A DNA stretch of 64,000 bases, taken from the NCBI GenBank assembly GCA_004352715.1, contig SCFE01000028.1, positions 1,122,701-1,186,700 of the forward strand, written 5' to 3'. This document shows positions 12,584 to 24,952 of this stretch, piece by piece. The translations under genes were made by a program, and so were the position numbers. Source of the DNA: Hofstenia miamia (lineage: Eukaryota > Xenacoelomorpha > Acoela). Position 1 is the first letter of the stretch. Every line of letters begins with the position of its first letter. Below the pieces are notes generated by a model that did no database searches, was not told the origin of the DNA, and worked only from the letters and a program-made list of their open reading frames with translations.

Positions 12584-13106
12584 TAACATAGTTATATTAC
12601 ATTTGCCTTAATAAAGATATATTATGTAATCGTACGATTTTGTCATCTGAAAATATTTCTTACAATATACACAAAATTTGAATTGATTTAAAAATTCACA
12701 TAAACTGGAAGCTATGGATAAATTATTTCAAGCTACTGTTATAAACATTAGTTTAAAATTTTTGTATATATAATTGAAACTGTCTCTTAGAATGATAATA
12801 AATTCGTTGCATATTACCCTATGAAAATTTCAATTCAATAAACATGAAATTTGAACTAAATTTTAGGACATAGATAATTTCAATATAAATAATTAGCTTG
12901 CGGAAACTAAGATTTAGAAGTAAATTGTAAATTCATTTTTTAGTACTAATTTTATTAATAAGGCCATTTAGGGTTGATTATCTAATTATGTTAGCATCAT
13001 AATTAAATTTATTCCTTAGTTGCTGCTTAATAATTAGTACGTTAAAAACAACATTTATTTTTTCCAATAAAAGGCATAAAAAATTAATTAGATTTCTACC
13101 AATAAA

Positions 13107-13301
13107 TCATACATACACAAGTTCTTTAATGGTTTCATCAGAGGGTGCGTATCTTTCCGAGACCTTAAAGAGGGGTAGTATCTGACGTTTTCCTTGATTT
13201 CTAACGGCTAATTCACCCTCCCATCGTGGTTTCCAAAATCCCATGCATACGATTGCTTCGATTACGCAGAAGACGACGACGATCTTGAATAGTGCGTGCA
13301 T
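13107..13301 (-). CDS. 64-residue secreted peptide precursor, paralog A
   Basis: Intronless ORF. Signal peptide at residues 1-19 (hydrophobic core IVVVFCVIEA), then MGFWKPRWE, the processing motif RNQGKRQ at 34-40, FKVSER at 45-50 and the terminal LVYV. It is the same length as paralog B with 17 substitutions and no gaps; changes are concentrated at 29-33 and 51-61, while the three blocks named above are invariant. Sequences around the stop (ATTGGTAGAAATCTAATTAA, then an AATAAA) are also conserved between paralogs, as is about 120 bases of promoter. In this contig the TATA segment present in the C2 copy is missing (20-base deletion at 13416/13417). This allele may therefore be weakly expressed. 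Family not recognised. Confidence 0.8.
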   Translation of the reverse strand: MHALFKIVVVFCVIEAIVCMGFWKPRWEGELAVRNQGKRQILPLFKVSERYAPSDETIKELVYV

Positions 13302-13455
13302 TGGTTTGAATCTTTCAAAAAATTACTGATTCTTTTTTTTATTAGCAATAAAGTTTAGCTATAATTTCATTGGACAGTTAAGTAACGATTCAAATTTGTA
13401 GTCTTTAGCAAATACGATAAACAAATGAGTATTTGAAAAGCGCATGACCATAGAC

Positions 13456-14869
13456 TACTAAATTTAGGGTCCTATAAAATATTAGTTTGAAAATATAAAA
13501 TAAAATTTATCATGCTATTATTATTAGCATTAGTTCCCTGCTACTATATTCATGTACATTACAGTAAACATACACATGTCCCTTAAATTATGATATTTAA
13601 ACTGGATTCAGATTTCTAACCGTTTGTCGTTAGTGTTAGCTAAACTTTCAACTTGAATTCAATTTCTAGATCCAATCAGCATGGATAAATATACAACCAG
13701 ATAAAAAAAATTCTGTAGAGTATGGAATAGAAGAAACCGCGATTCTTATTTTTTCCTAGCAAGATTTAGTGAAATTCGTCAAAGCTTGAAATGTGAATTA
13801 CATACTGAATAACTCCAAGTAATCAGATAATATAAGTTTTACAAAACTATTGCAAAACCTTTTAAAATTTTTCTCACCAATTTTTTATGTGCTGCAAGCT
13901 AATTTTCTTTTAAATACTGAAAGCTTTAGAGTGTAAGATATTTTTGCATGAGATAACACAGAATTCATAAAATAACATGGCTGTGTAGTCTCTAACAGGC
14001 AATGCTTAAAATACTATATCTCATTGCAAAAAATAATTTGAATTTTCACAACTGAATGAATTTTGAGAGAAAGAGAGCGAGAGAACATTATAGAAATCTC
14101 ATTACAAATTTCTCTGTAATTCGCAATTGTCTGTTTGAAAAACAAGTCTCATAATTTAAAGTAGGTCAGAAGTACTCAATGCACAATGACAAGATTGTTT
14201 GTAGTAAAAAATATAAAACCTGACTTGAAGCTTACGTTTTTCTATTGATTTGGTAATATAAAGTGGGTAATTAGAAGTACTCAGAAGAATGGTATTTATG
14301 TAAATCAACACCTAAAAACTATAAATGAAAATATTTGTATAAATAAAGAAAGTTTGGCTTATTTTCGAAGGATTTATTTGAAGATGAAATCCGACGGAAA
14401 GCACGAGATATAAGAGCGCTCAAATTAAGTGAAAAGAAAATAGATCATAGAAAAAAATTTTACAAGATAAAGTGAATCATTTGACATAAATGAAATTAGA
14501 ATTTAACTAACTTTGCAAATGGTTGAAAAGGCTTCATAAAAGAGTTGTTCTAAGATTCCAGGGTACAAGGACTAATTAGTCTGAGCCAGAGTACAAATAA
14601 GGTGAACTTTCGCATCAATACTTAGAAAATCTGAAAATTTTAAATGATTAATTTAATTGATATTGCTGTTTAGTTGATCAGGAAAATGTCAGCAAAATTG
14701 AATAAGTTATCCCCCTCAGTAGCTTGCAGTGTCTCTTTGGATTAATTTCTTTTATGATATTTAGTTTTTGTTGTACAAAATTGAGTTTCTGCAGTATTCA
14801 TTTTTAATATGTGAGATTCAAAGGGTTGCTAATATTGCACAATTTTTTCAATTATATCTATTGAATCCT
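13456..14869. other. Non-coding AT-rich stretch
   Basis: No gene recognised. There is a short GA-rich tract (GAGAGAAAGAGAGCGAGAG) at about 14072-14092. Confidence 0.4.
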
Positions 14870-15000
14870 CTACTGAGTTATTATTGAATTCATCAGCATA
14901 TTGTATTGTAGTATATCACAAGTAATATTTCTCTCTCTATGTCACTTCCATAAACATGAAAAGCGGTGGAACCGAAATTGTCCCTTGCGAGACAACCTTT
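14870..15000 (-). pseudogene. Decayed LINE reverse transcriptase fragment
   Basis: On the minus strand the frame reads VVSQGTISVPPLF, a decayed form of the RT motif GVPQGTILGPLLF. About 70 bases further on comes QYADE, a decayed YADD active-site motif. Spacing and order fit a CR1/Jockey-type RT. Stops and frameshifts make it non-functional. Confidence 0.6.
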
Positions 15001-16471
15001 TATAATGCAATGCAATTTAAGAAATGGTTATCCATTTTATTTTTCTGCTTCTTTTGTATGTTAATTTGATACTAGGTAGTTGGGACTACTGGTATGAAAG
15101 CTTAATATTTGAATTTTAAAAATGGGAATTTTATGGTCTAGAGAATTAAATTATTAATATTTTATGTACCGGTATTATTCTGATTAGTTTTATTGGGTAT
15201 GTTTAAACAAAATGTCTAAGATATATCTTTAGAATTTGTATTTAAATTTTTTACAACTTTAATTACTAAATTGCAATTATACATGGGCTTACAAAAGCTA
15301 AATTTTGTTAAAAATGTTTTTTTGATTTCTGAAATGTCAAGCTTCTTTTCTCATAATTATAAAATCATTATTTAAGCGCATAGATTTCAATTGTTTTGAT
15401 TCTACTTACAATTTCAGAATATCTGTTTTCACATGAATGGTGTAACAGTAATTTTGAAATTTGAAAAATACATTCTTGACGATTTCCTGGTTTCAATAAG
15501 TTTCTACTTAACCTAATTTAATATATATCATGGACAAAAACATACATCACTAATTGCTACTAAGAATTTTTATTTGTAGTTACTTCATTACAGCGACAAC
15601 ACAAAAATCAAATGCAAATCAAGCCACTTAAACTGGACAGAAGACATTTTCAGCTAAATATTACTAAACATGAACTGCGTGCCATTTCTACACTTTAAAT
15701 TTCTCCATGTTCGTAAGAAAAGCTCTCAAAATATCCAAGGAAAAGAACTTGATATATAGAATATCACCTGGATTTCCCTTTTCTATTAAAATGTATAAAA
15801 TTTCAATTCTTATTCTATGGAAAATTTCATAAAATTTCTACTTTCAATTTGAAACACATTCGACAATCAATTTTGAGGTAGGTTATGACATTTTTCAATA
15901 GTGAAGTTAATCCAAGAACATATATAAATAAATAACTAGTTGTACCAAAAAGCAGAAAGTCTATATATTTATTGACAGTGCATCATAACCAGTTTTTTGG
16001 TGAATCTAATCAATTATATTGTTGAGTGACAATTTAAAAAAGAAGAGCCACTCAAGTAAATTGTAATGCATTTGATATTGGATACAAGGATGGAATTTCA
16101 TTCGTCGACAGAAGAATTATTTAAAAGTTTGCTTTCTTCAATAAAACAATTGATATTTGATTAGCCTCGTAAACTTATGAATTAAATATGAATTTTTTTA
16201 ATTGACTTGCTGTTTGCGCGCTTTTCTTCGCGTTCATTTAATAAATTTGAAATTAGTTATTCATAAAACTAGGCTTTACCTAACTATGTTTATGAAATCT
16301 TTCGCTGTTTAAATTTGTGTCATTTTGACACAATAAATGTCATTGCGAATATTTTATTAGATTTAAAGTTCAGAGAGTAGAAAATCAAATGACATACCGG
16401 CCACAAAAGTTTGCAAGATAACATCATCTAATATACAATTAATAATGAAATAATAATGTAATAATGAATAA
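15001..16471. other. Non-coding AT-rich stretch
   Basis: Nothing recognised; probably continues as decayed repeat sequence. Confidence 0.35.
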
Positions 16472-17109
16472 GGTGCTTTTGCGTTATCTCGCTCCCCCAC
16501 TCAAATAACTGCAAAAATTGTTGATTTATCAACATAATAAGAATAAAACTAACCCTAAGCCTAACCCAAACCATATCTCAAACCATTACGATAACTCCAA
16601 GCCTAACTCTAGCTATATCCCTAACCCTAACCCAACCCTAAAACATACCATGTCTCTAACCTTAAGCTAAGCTCTACCATAGACTTAAAATTAGAAATCT
16701 ATTATTCTACACTAAATTTAACCAATACCACAAGTCAAATAGTGTATTATATTCTTGATCATGACAAGAGCCTACTTAATAAAAACAAATTCATTTTGAA
16801 TTATGTAAGCAAACAAAACCCATTTGGTTGAACCATTAATTAGCATATTAATAGTAGTACATTATAATTATTTTATAATTCATACATGAAAATTACTGGT
16901 ATAATTAATAAATTGCATATTTCTATTAGCATAATGTTTAAGTTAGAGTTAGTGCCAAAATACAGGCTGGGTTAGGTTAGAGTCATGGTTGGGTTAGTGT
17001 GAAGGTTGAGAAGGGGTTTGGGTTAGGTCTATAATTATTATATTGATAAAATAGCATTTTTTGCAATTGCTTGAGTGGGGAGGGGGAGATAACGCAACGC
17101 AAAAGTACC
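16472..17109. mobile_element. 638-bp MITE with telomere-like repeats inside its arms
   Basis: Terminal inverted repeats of about 60 bases: the left starts GGTGCTTTTGCG and contains CTCCCCCACTCAA; the right, reverse-complemented, starts GGTACTTTTGCG and contains CCTCCCCACTCAA. Flanks read AATGAATA (16463-16470) and AATGAATG (17110-17117), a likely 7-8 bp target duplication. Inside the left arm (16551-16680) lie degenerate CCCTAA/CCTAAC repeats, and inside the right arm (16967-17032) the complementary GGGTTAGG repeats. No coding capacity. Confidence 0.75.
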
Positions 17110-19034
17110 AATGAATGTAGTGTAAATTTACAAGACAAAATAACAGGTATTTCAGTTCTGAATCCACGAGAATGCGCGCGAAGCATTTAGGATTGCTTCT
17201 TCTTAATTCAAATATGTGAAAATATAAACAATGCAACAAATCAGTCACATGTGAAATGTGAGTATATAACGGGTCACAATTATAAATAAGTAGTAGTTAA
17301 AAAAATACTCAACTTTCAAAATTATATTTACATTTTAATGATATATATTACGATGCATTTTAAGACATTAAATCAAAAAAAATGTTTGCTGTGAAGTAGT
17401 CCATTTTTATTTCACCTGACATATAATATTCCGCAAAGCCTGGTTGCAGGCTAATCGGACCGCATAGCCTACATAATAGCGGAAATTAATATTTGTTAAA
17501 ATATATACAAAAACAATTCTCTCTTCGCTTCTACTGTACACTTTGTCAATATCTAAAATTTAGAGGACAGAGGAATGTTTCCTATAATCAAATATATTAT
17601 ATTGTGTCAATTCATATCCATTTCATACAGAAATCATACTAAAATTTGGGATTAAACCTATATTATGAAGATTCCAAAAATATTCATTAAATACGAAAAG
17701 GTTCGGAACGAAAATTTCTCCGAAAGTTTTTCCGCCAAATTTTTTCAAAGTTACATGTTGTCCGAAAATTCCGAAATTTTTAGAAAAACATTTTTTCAAG
17801 AAAGCTGAAAAAAATATTTTGAATCAATACAAATGGCATTAGCCTCATTTTCAAAGAGAAAATCTTCCACACACCGTGATCCTGAATTTCATCTAGTTTA
17901 TTTCCATGCATGTTCGACGCTTGCTTGTCGTTACAATTGCATGCATGATAATTTGTTTTAATAATATACTTGAATCTATTTAAAAATCTTTCTTTTGTCA
18001 TCGAAAATTTTTAATTCTACAGACAATATAATCTCCAAACCACCCTTTAGTATTGGATATAAAAGTGCATTTAAAACTGTCAATAATTATGCCATTGCAT
18101 GCAACGTGGCTCTGGGGATCAAGAGTGGAAACGTGTAGTGTGGGGTCATTAAATAACGTTGAAATCAATTCGTGACTACATGTCTAGATTTTATCGCTAA
18201 ATTGAAATATTGAATGGTCTGATACATGTAACTGTTTAGTTGAATGACAAGTAAGCATAGCAAAGGCAAGCTAGCTAGAAATGTGCGAAAACACAAATAT
18301 TTTTGTTTATTTTGATGACATGTTGCCGTTTTCAATCCAAATCTCCATTGAGAATAATCTAAGCTGATTTTTACAAGAGCTTGCACTACCTAAACATTTT
18401 TTCAGATTTTTGCCTCCTCTTTCAAACATCTGTTATGGTAAAAGATCAATGTTTGTTTATTCACAAGCTAGTTTTATAATTAGTTAGGGACCGATCTGGT
18501 TTTTACCTCTTATATTATGTTCAACTATTTTATTAAAATCATTTTGCTAGGTCTAATTTTTGAATTTTTCTTAAAATATTATTAAAGAAGCAATTCCTTT
18601 AATCGACCCAAGTGAGCAAATCGGGTCTTTAAGGGTCAAATTTATGAAGACGGTTCGAGTTGCATGATCATTTGAGAAACCCTCATGATACGATAATAAC
18701 GATATTATAAATGGCAGGAATTAATGAAGCATTGATTATAGAGTTACCCTCTGAAGCTCCTTTTGATGGTATTGTGAACTATTGAACGCATAAAGCAGTG
18801 CTTTGTTACTATTAGTTTTCCATTGATTTTTTACAATTTTATGCTGTTGGTTTTTATTCATTTTTACTCCTTTTTATGCTCATTATTTTCTATTTATTTA
18901 TACATTTTACACATTTGTGTATGATTTCAAATCTAATTCATTTCTCTGCCAACCCTTCCGCTCACATTCAAGTTTTCGCGAAAATTTCCAAAAAACCACT
19001 TAAGGTTTGCAAAAATCTAGTGTATTGTTGTACA
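17110..19034. other. Non-coding AT-rich stretch
   Basis: No gene recognised. A short GACCC/GGGTC-containing block near 18602-18640 resembles the GTGACCCGG-type repeats. Confidence 0.35.
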
Positions 19035-19584
19035 CATTAGGGTGGAGTGAAAAAAATTTTTGAAATAAAAAATTGTAGTTTCTAAAACCTGACAAATGGT
19101 TGCGCGCCCTCTCCAACGAGCAACACTTTAATTATATTAAAACACCAATTTTTTTTGACAACTTTTCCTCATTTCCCTTCTCATGATAAGCGTTTAGAGT
19201 TTACTTAAATTTCTTCACTATTAAGTCAATGACCTGTCAACATGTAAAACGATTTTAATGCTTGGGTAGTATAAATTCTGAAGGTTACTGCAAAGTCAGT
19301 TTTGACGCTATGGCAATGGAAATTATACCATTCTCTAAATAATCAATAGCTCCATGTGAAACTATTTATTATTTTTCGATTTGATCAATAATTTTCTTGT
19401 AAATTGCGAACATTTAAGCAATCGTATTTTATTTGCAGTCACTAGAGATAACATTAAGAGGTTGCTCGCTAAAAGAAGGGGATAACCTACTTAAACCAAT
19501 TTTTAGTAGAATTTTAGAGCATTTTTCAGGTCTTAAAAACTACACTTTTTTATTTCAAAAAAAAATTTTCACTCTACCCTAATG
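19035..19584. mobile_element. ~550-bp MITE, TIR CATTAGGGTGGAGTGAAAA
   Basis: The left end CATTAGGGTGGAGTGAAAAA matches the reverse complement of the right end (CATTAGGGTAGAGTGAAAAT). Similarity continues for about 70 bases through TTTGAAATAAAAAA and GTAGTTTnTAAnACCTGA. No coding capacity. The target duplication is not clear. A diverged internal match exists at 29470-29730. Confidence 0.7.
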
Positions 19585-20399
19585 ACTATGTTCAATTGAT
19601 TTTTCCATTTACAATTTTGTCCGAAATTTCGAAAATTTGTCCGAAACCTTCTTTGCTGAAACTTTCGAGATTAATGTACTCTAAGATACCGTTAACAATT
19701 GTGAGAATTACGTCTTGAATAGAGGGTGATTAGAGACACGTTGCAGCTACACAATTATTATTAAAATTACTGTACTTTTCAAAAAAAAACTTCCAGATTA
19801 TTATGTGAGTATTTCACACATAAGATTTTATAGCAATATTTACAGGAATTTCATTTATCATTGCTTACAATAAATAAGCATGATTAAATTATTCGATTTT
19901 TAACAAAGTAAAAAGTGTTGGCAGAAAAATGAAATTTTAGTTATTTCAGCAAAAGTAGAAAAGAACAAAAACAGCTTACGATTATTTCCCAAAATTTAAG
20001 TGTTAAATAATAAACTTTTGTAAAAACAAGACTTTTGTCATTATCACATCAAGAAATGTACGCATTCTCTCAAATTTAAAGAAGGTGATTAGCAATCCAG
20101 CAAGTTTTTGAAATATATTTTTACAATAAAGAATTTTTAATTTTTTGAAATGGGCAATATTTTTACTCATGGCAGCTGTTGCAGAATTTAATAGAGGAGA
20201 TTGAGAACATACATTATTTAAAGCGAATATTTACAAATATATACACGTATTTGTTGTTTTGGTATTGTCAATACATATAATGTACGTGCAAATTTGGCAT
20301 GAGAAAAATTACGAAAGTACTGCTGCAAACAGAATCGTTACTACAGATTCCACCTTGAAAATATACCTAGCGCAAGAATCATTATTCAAGAAACTTGAT

Positions 20400-20800
20400 T
20401 TGCATACAGAAGAAAACCTGTGTTTGTTTGGATTTTTGCGAAGATATTTGAAAACTACGATTTTCAAAAAAAGATATTCTTCAAAATAATTCTCAGCCTT
20501 AGAGCACGTAAAGCAACAGCAAACTTGGACTGTTTCTATACATTTAGAAATTGTGTCATACACAAGGTCAGAGATGCAACGCGGAAGGCATAGGGGTTGA
20601 AGCATTTATGCAAAGGCATGCCTTAATGGGATCGTCATTGAGAGTTGTTTGAAAGTGAAAATTAAAAAGGAGAATCTTCTTATATTTTATGGGGCCTTCT
20701 GATTTTGCATATATTAATTTGTATATGAACTATGAGATTTTAAGTTTTTTTTCCAGAAATCATAAAAAATTGTATGAAATTCTGAAGCTGTTTAGGTCAA
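20400..20800 (+). mobile_element. Decayed piggyBac-like MITE, copy 3
   Basis: Aligns loosely to the 35338-35850 element over blocks such as GACTGTTTCT, AAGGTCAGAG, CTTCTGATTT and the terminal GCTGTTTAGG followed by TCAA (degraded TTAA). The left boundary is uncertain. Confidence 0.5.
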
Positions 20801-23800
20801 TGATATTTAATACTTTACACGGGCTCACATAAAATTTTATTTGAACCTCTAGCCGTCTGATTTTAAGGGGTTTGACGTTTCAGTTCACACCAGAGTTCCC
20901 ATAGATCAAATAATTCCGATCCATATTCAATCTAATCCACAAAAATTCCCAATGACTGATCAATATAGGATATTCTAAAATTCCTCCAAAGACAAATTCA
21001 AAGCACACGACGAAAAGTTACACATGTCTGCAATGCGTGGGGTGTTTTAAGCTAGGTCTAATATTTTGACTATAGTAGCAAACATGTAATTAGTTTTCAT
21101 GGTATAGTTTGGTTGGTACGCATGTATAATATTGTCAGATTTGTACAAGAAAATGGTGATTAGTTTATTTTCATTGTTTATTCTAAGCTATTTTACTTAA
21201 AAATTTACCATAAGGGTGAATAAATTTATTAATTATCCTGTATTTTTAATCCACAATGATCCATGCATTTCCATAATATAAATATTCTGATCCATTTCCA
21301 GTAGATATCTATGGATTGGATCAATACATTTCTTAATGCCGATCCACGACAACTGTAATTGTTATTGCTATTTTAGAGAATACTTTTGAACTACTTCCCT
21401 AGAAAGTTAAAAAAAGAATATCTAGGACACCGGACATTAATTTTCCAAACATAATGGCTTTTAAATTCTTTGAATTCATTACATTTTTCTCAATATTTAT
21501 CTTTAAAATAAATTTGGAATAATTATAAAACGGTTTGTGTAGTGATGTGTTTGGATTACCGGAACACTACAAGTTTGTATATGAGGCTTATATATGAGAT
21601 ATATCTCAGTTGTTCTTAGTACCTTAGCTCTTCACAATAATGGTCAATACACTAACTGAACAAGAATACTATTCATATATTCATACCTATCGCCTAAATT
21701 ATAATGCAAACTTAGACACATTTATTTATTCTGTTTTAAAAAAACTATTGCAACTTTAGTTTGTTCATTCAATATTTATTGCTGCTGTTCTCTTCATGTA
21801 TAGTGATAAAAATTTTTTGATCAATTTAAAATTTTTAATATTTTCCTCAACTTAACTAATGATAATGATGGCAATTAGCTTCAATGTGCAAATAGAAATT
21901 TTTTCCTACAATAAGTTAAGTGCATTTAGGTGCCGCGTGCACTAGTGATTTTTAATATACGTAAATACGAAACTATTTAGTTTACAAAAATATACCACAG
22001 AGCTTTCTTTACGTCAACGCGCACTAGCAATTTAATGATCCCAGAAATTAAAAAATTCCTCCTTGGTCTATTTTTGCGTTGATTAAACTGTTGACACATA
22101 AAATAGAACATAGTGTTTTCAATGGACGTGCGCACACTGCAATTATTTAATTGATCAATTCATAACGATAAGAGACATTGATTCAGTCGGAAGTGAACTG
22201 CAATGATTCTTACAAGCAGTTTAAAGAAAATAGCTTTATGAAGAGGAGTTTTTTAAAATTGGACTGATTTTATTGACTTGGAAAGAAGGATCATGCTATT
22301 ATTTAGCTCATTATATGTATTAAATAACAGAGTTTTTATTTTGTTTTAAACAACTGTTTCTCTGCCTGATATCAATGCTCATACTTGGAATTTATTTAAT
22401 GAAAACTAAATTGTTCATATGTGAACATTAATATACGTAAGTATATGCAACATTTGACATTGTTTAGCCCAAATAGACGTGTATAATCTAATCTTTGAAA
22501 ATGCAAAAACATATTTTTTCATGTTACTATCAAAAGTGTCACGGTAAATTTGAGGAGCTGATGCAGGATGTCAAGTCGGGGCCTCCACCCCACAACTTAC
22601 GTATTAAATTTTCAGTAACCGCTTTGGTGTATACTAGAAACTTCTTACTAAATATTTTGTACCTGCATAAATATTGGACCTCTAAAATAGTCTAAAATTG
22701 TTTTTTTAATATTGGGCCTTAATATTTCTCTATATTTATTTAATTACTTTGTTATTTTGATATTTTGGGCCACAAAAGGCTCCAAATTCCAAACTTGAAC
22801 CCCAAACCTTAAAAAATTGGTTATAATAAGGTTTATTTTTATTTATTTATCAGTGACGCCACTTGTTACTACGGCACGTCTCCAATGAGACAGAAAAATT
22901 TTTTACGATAATTTGTATTTGCATTATGTTATTCTTAGTATAATTGCAGTAATTGATCAAAACACTGCGCATTCATTCGAAAGTAATTAAAAAACTTCAT
23001 AGGGTGTGCACGCAATCAATCTAGAATAGTCTTTTTGGTAATTCAATTATTGCCGTAATACATAGTGTGTTTTAATGAAATCCATTCTAAATTGAAGGAT
23101 TGAACAGATTAAAAAAAATTTGATAAAATATTTAAGTTGGAAATTATTATGTTGTTAAATTGAAAACTCAAATGTGCTAAGCAAAATCAAAGGCTTTGCT
23201 GCTATAAGTACCCTTCATTATATTGGCGAAGCAATGAAAAACATATGAAAAATACATAATAAAGTTTCTTAAAATCTAAGAAACCATGACTTTGAAAATA
23301 GTAAAATATAACTACGATGAAAAATTTCTGGTGGACTGTGAAAAATTATTAAATTGTAGGCGATTCAATAACTAATCCTCTCTTCGATATTCTTACTGCA
23401 TGTATCAGAAATTTTATTGAATACCGACGCTAAGTGTCTGAAAAGAATTGAAAGAATTTTTTATAAGATCATTGCAGCCAGGCCTCAATTTCAATGATGA
23501 TTATATTCATAAACTATTATTATCGATAGCTTGTATCTACTGGTGTAAAATATTCTAATAAATAATGCATAAAAATTGACTCAGCATTTGTAAGCTGACG
23601 ATGTTAATGTTTTAGCGAAATATATTGTAGAGAATATTTTATTAAGGCTATTAAAAATCTTTAGCAATTTTCAACTATTAGATAATATATTTTCCAAGAC
23701 TAACAAAAACTAGGGAATACTGGTATATACGCTTACCACTATTTCACTGCTATCTAATCAAATCAATGAATATTTCACTTAGAATAAAATTTATTCTAAG

Positions 23801-23879
23801 ATACAAAATCGATTTCCAAAATGAATATCTACTAACAATGCACTGATTTAATCTACTGAAAAATTGACAAAAATATTGA
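20801..23879. other. Non-coding AT-rich stretch
   Basis: No gene recognised. The block at 20890-21360 is rich in GATCCA words and may be another decayed element (CAGAGTTCCC at 20891), but no matching terminus or target duplication was found. Confidence 0.35.
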
Positions 23880-24125
23880 TTACAAGAAACACTGTGCTAT
23901 AGCATTTCTTGATTGATTAAAGGCATTTGAAAATCTAGATCATGTCGTACAAATTTATAAAATTAAAAGGTACGCTTTTCTGACAGCAGTAAAATTGTAC
24001 TATCATTTACCAGACTTGATTATATTTTGCCTCTAATTTTCAATGTTTACTTAAATAACTTAAATATGGATATCACTTGTGACATTCTTCAACATATGAA
24101 TGACACAATAACATTCCACGCTAGG
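23880..24125 (+). pseudogene. Decayed LINE reverse transcriptase fragment
   Basis: With frameshifts, the plus strand reads AIAFLD then KAFENLDH (RT motif with the first catalytic Asp). Later comes LPLIFNVYLNNLN, then CDILQHMNDTITF, equivalent to LLFNxYINDL and QYADDTxxF. The order and spacing fit a CR1/Jockey-type RT core. Multiple stops show it is dead. Confidence 0.65.
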
Positions 24126-24910
24126 CATTCTGTAATAGATTCTATTGATATAAATGAAAAAATGTGTGACCTTAGCTAATTTTTATGCTTTTCACATATT
24201 AACACCATGTCGGTTGGAAGTTTTTAACTTTCAATTTTGGGTGAATTCTAAAAGAAGAAAAAACACCATTTACTGGTGCTCTGACTTCAACAAATTGACT
24301 GCAATGCCAAAACAACAACAGGATGGTGACCAATGATGAAAGTCATGTGACATTTTGAAACGAATTTATCGATAAAGATATCAATAAAAATAGTAGCATA
24401 TTCTGTAGTAATATGTGTATAATTAGAAAAATAATTATTTTAATTCTTATACATTTGTTTTACTAACAGTATTTTAGGAAAAGCAAAAATGATTGAACAT
24501 TGTTTTTGTTTTCCCAATGCAAAGTAAACAAACCCAAAAAACTTCAAAAAATTCCAACATGAATTAAAATCATTGTATATGGTGTATATGTGAACTTAAA
24601 TTAGACTCATTTGCGTGTTATGTTAAAGGCATCTTATCCAACAGTGATTCCTAAAGGTCAACTTAATACTATGCCAACTGCTACATTTCGGAATCATAGT
24701 GGTCTCCGATTATTCACTCTATGGACAAGAATTATATGTCAGATTGTACCCACTACCAGCGGCATACGAAACCATTTTGGTTTTTTGGATTTATGATATC
24801 TGGATCCACCACGCGATCATAAAAATGTTCAGGTTCACACTTTTACGATAGCCCTTTGTTTTTAGTACAAGAGTAGACCATATTTGGAAAGGAAAAGATG
24901 GAAAGGCACT

Positions 24911-24928
24911 ATATATATATATATATAA
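24911..24928. repeat. (AT)n microsatellite
   Basis: Nine AT units just outside the GTGACCCGG element. Confidence 0.8.
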
Positions 24929-24952
24929 GTTGCTTTTTACAATAATGTTTAC

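Larger units (their letters stand above)
7264..13455 (+). repeat. C1 copy of the inverted 6.2-kb duplicated segment
   Basis: Reverse-complement match to the whole of contig C2 (43382-50261). The left edge here (TTATCTGCTGTTAACAAATT) pairs with the last bases before the gap at 50262, and the right edge (CGCATGACCATAGAC) with the first bases after the gap at 43381. Both peptide genes, a piggyBac-like MITE and a GTGACCCGG element are inside. Differences are scattered point changes, small indels and an extra ~0.7 kb in C2. This is probably the alternative haplotype of C2 rather than a true genomic palindrome. Confidence 0.9.

Noticed and set aside
22495-22695. 66-residue ORF with CYYQKCHGKFEELM
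   Set aside because: Loosely zinc-finger-like but incomplete; no supporting context.
24611-24796. 61-residue ORF that looked exon-like
   Set aside because: No recognised motif, weak splice sites and no second copy or neighbour to support it.
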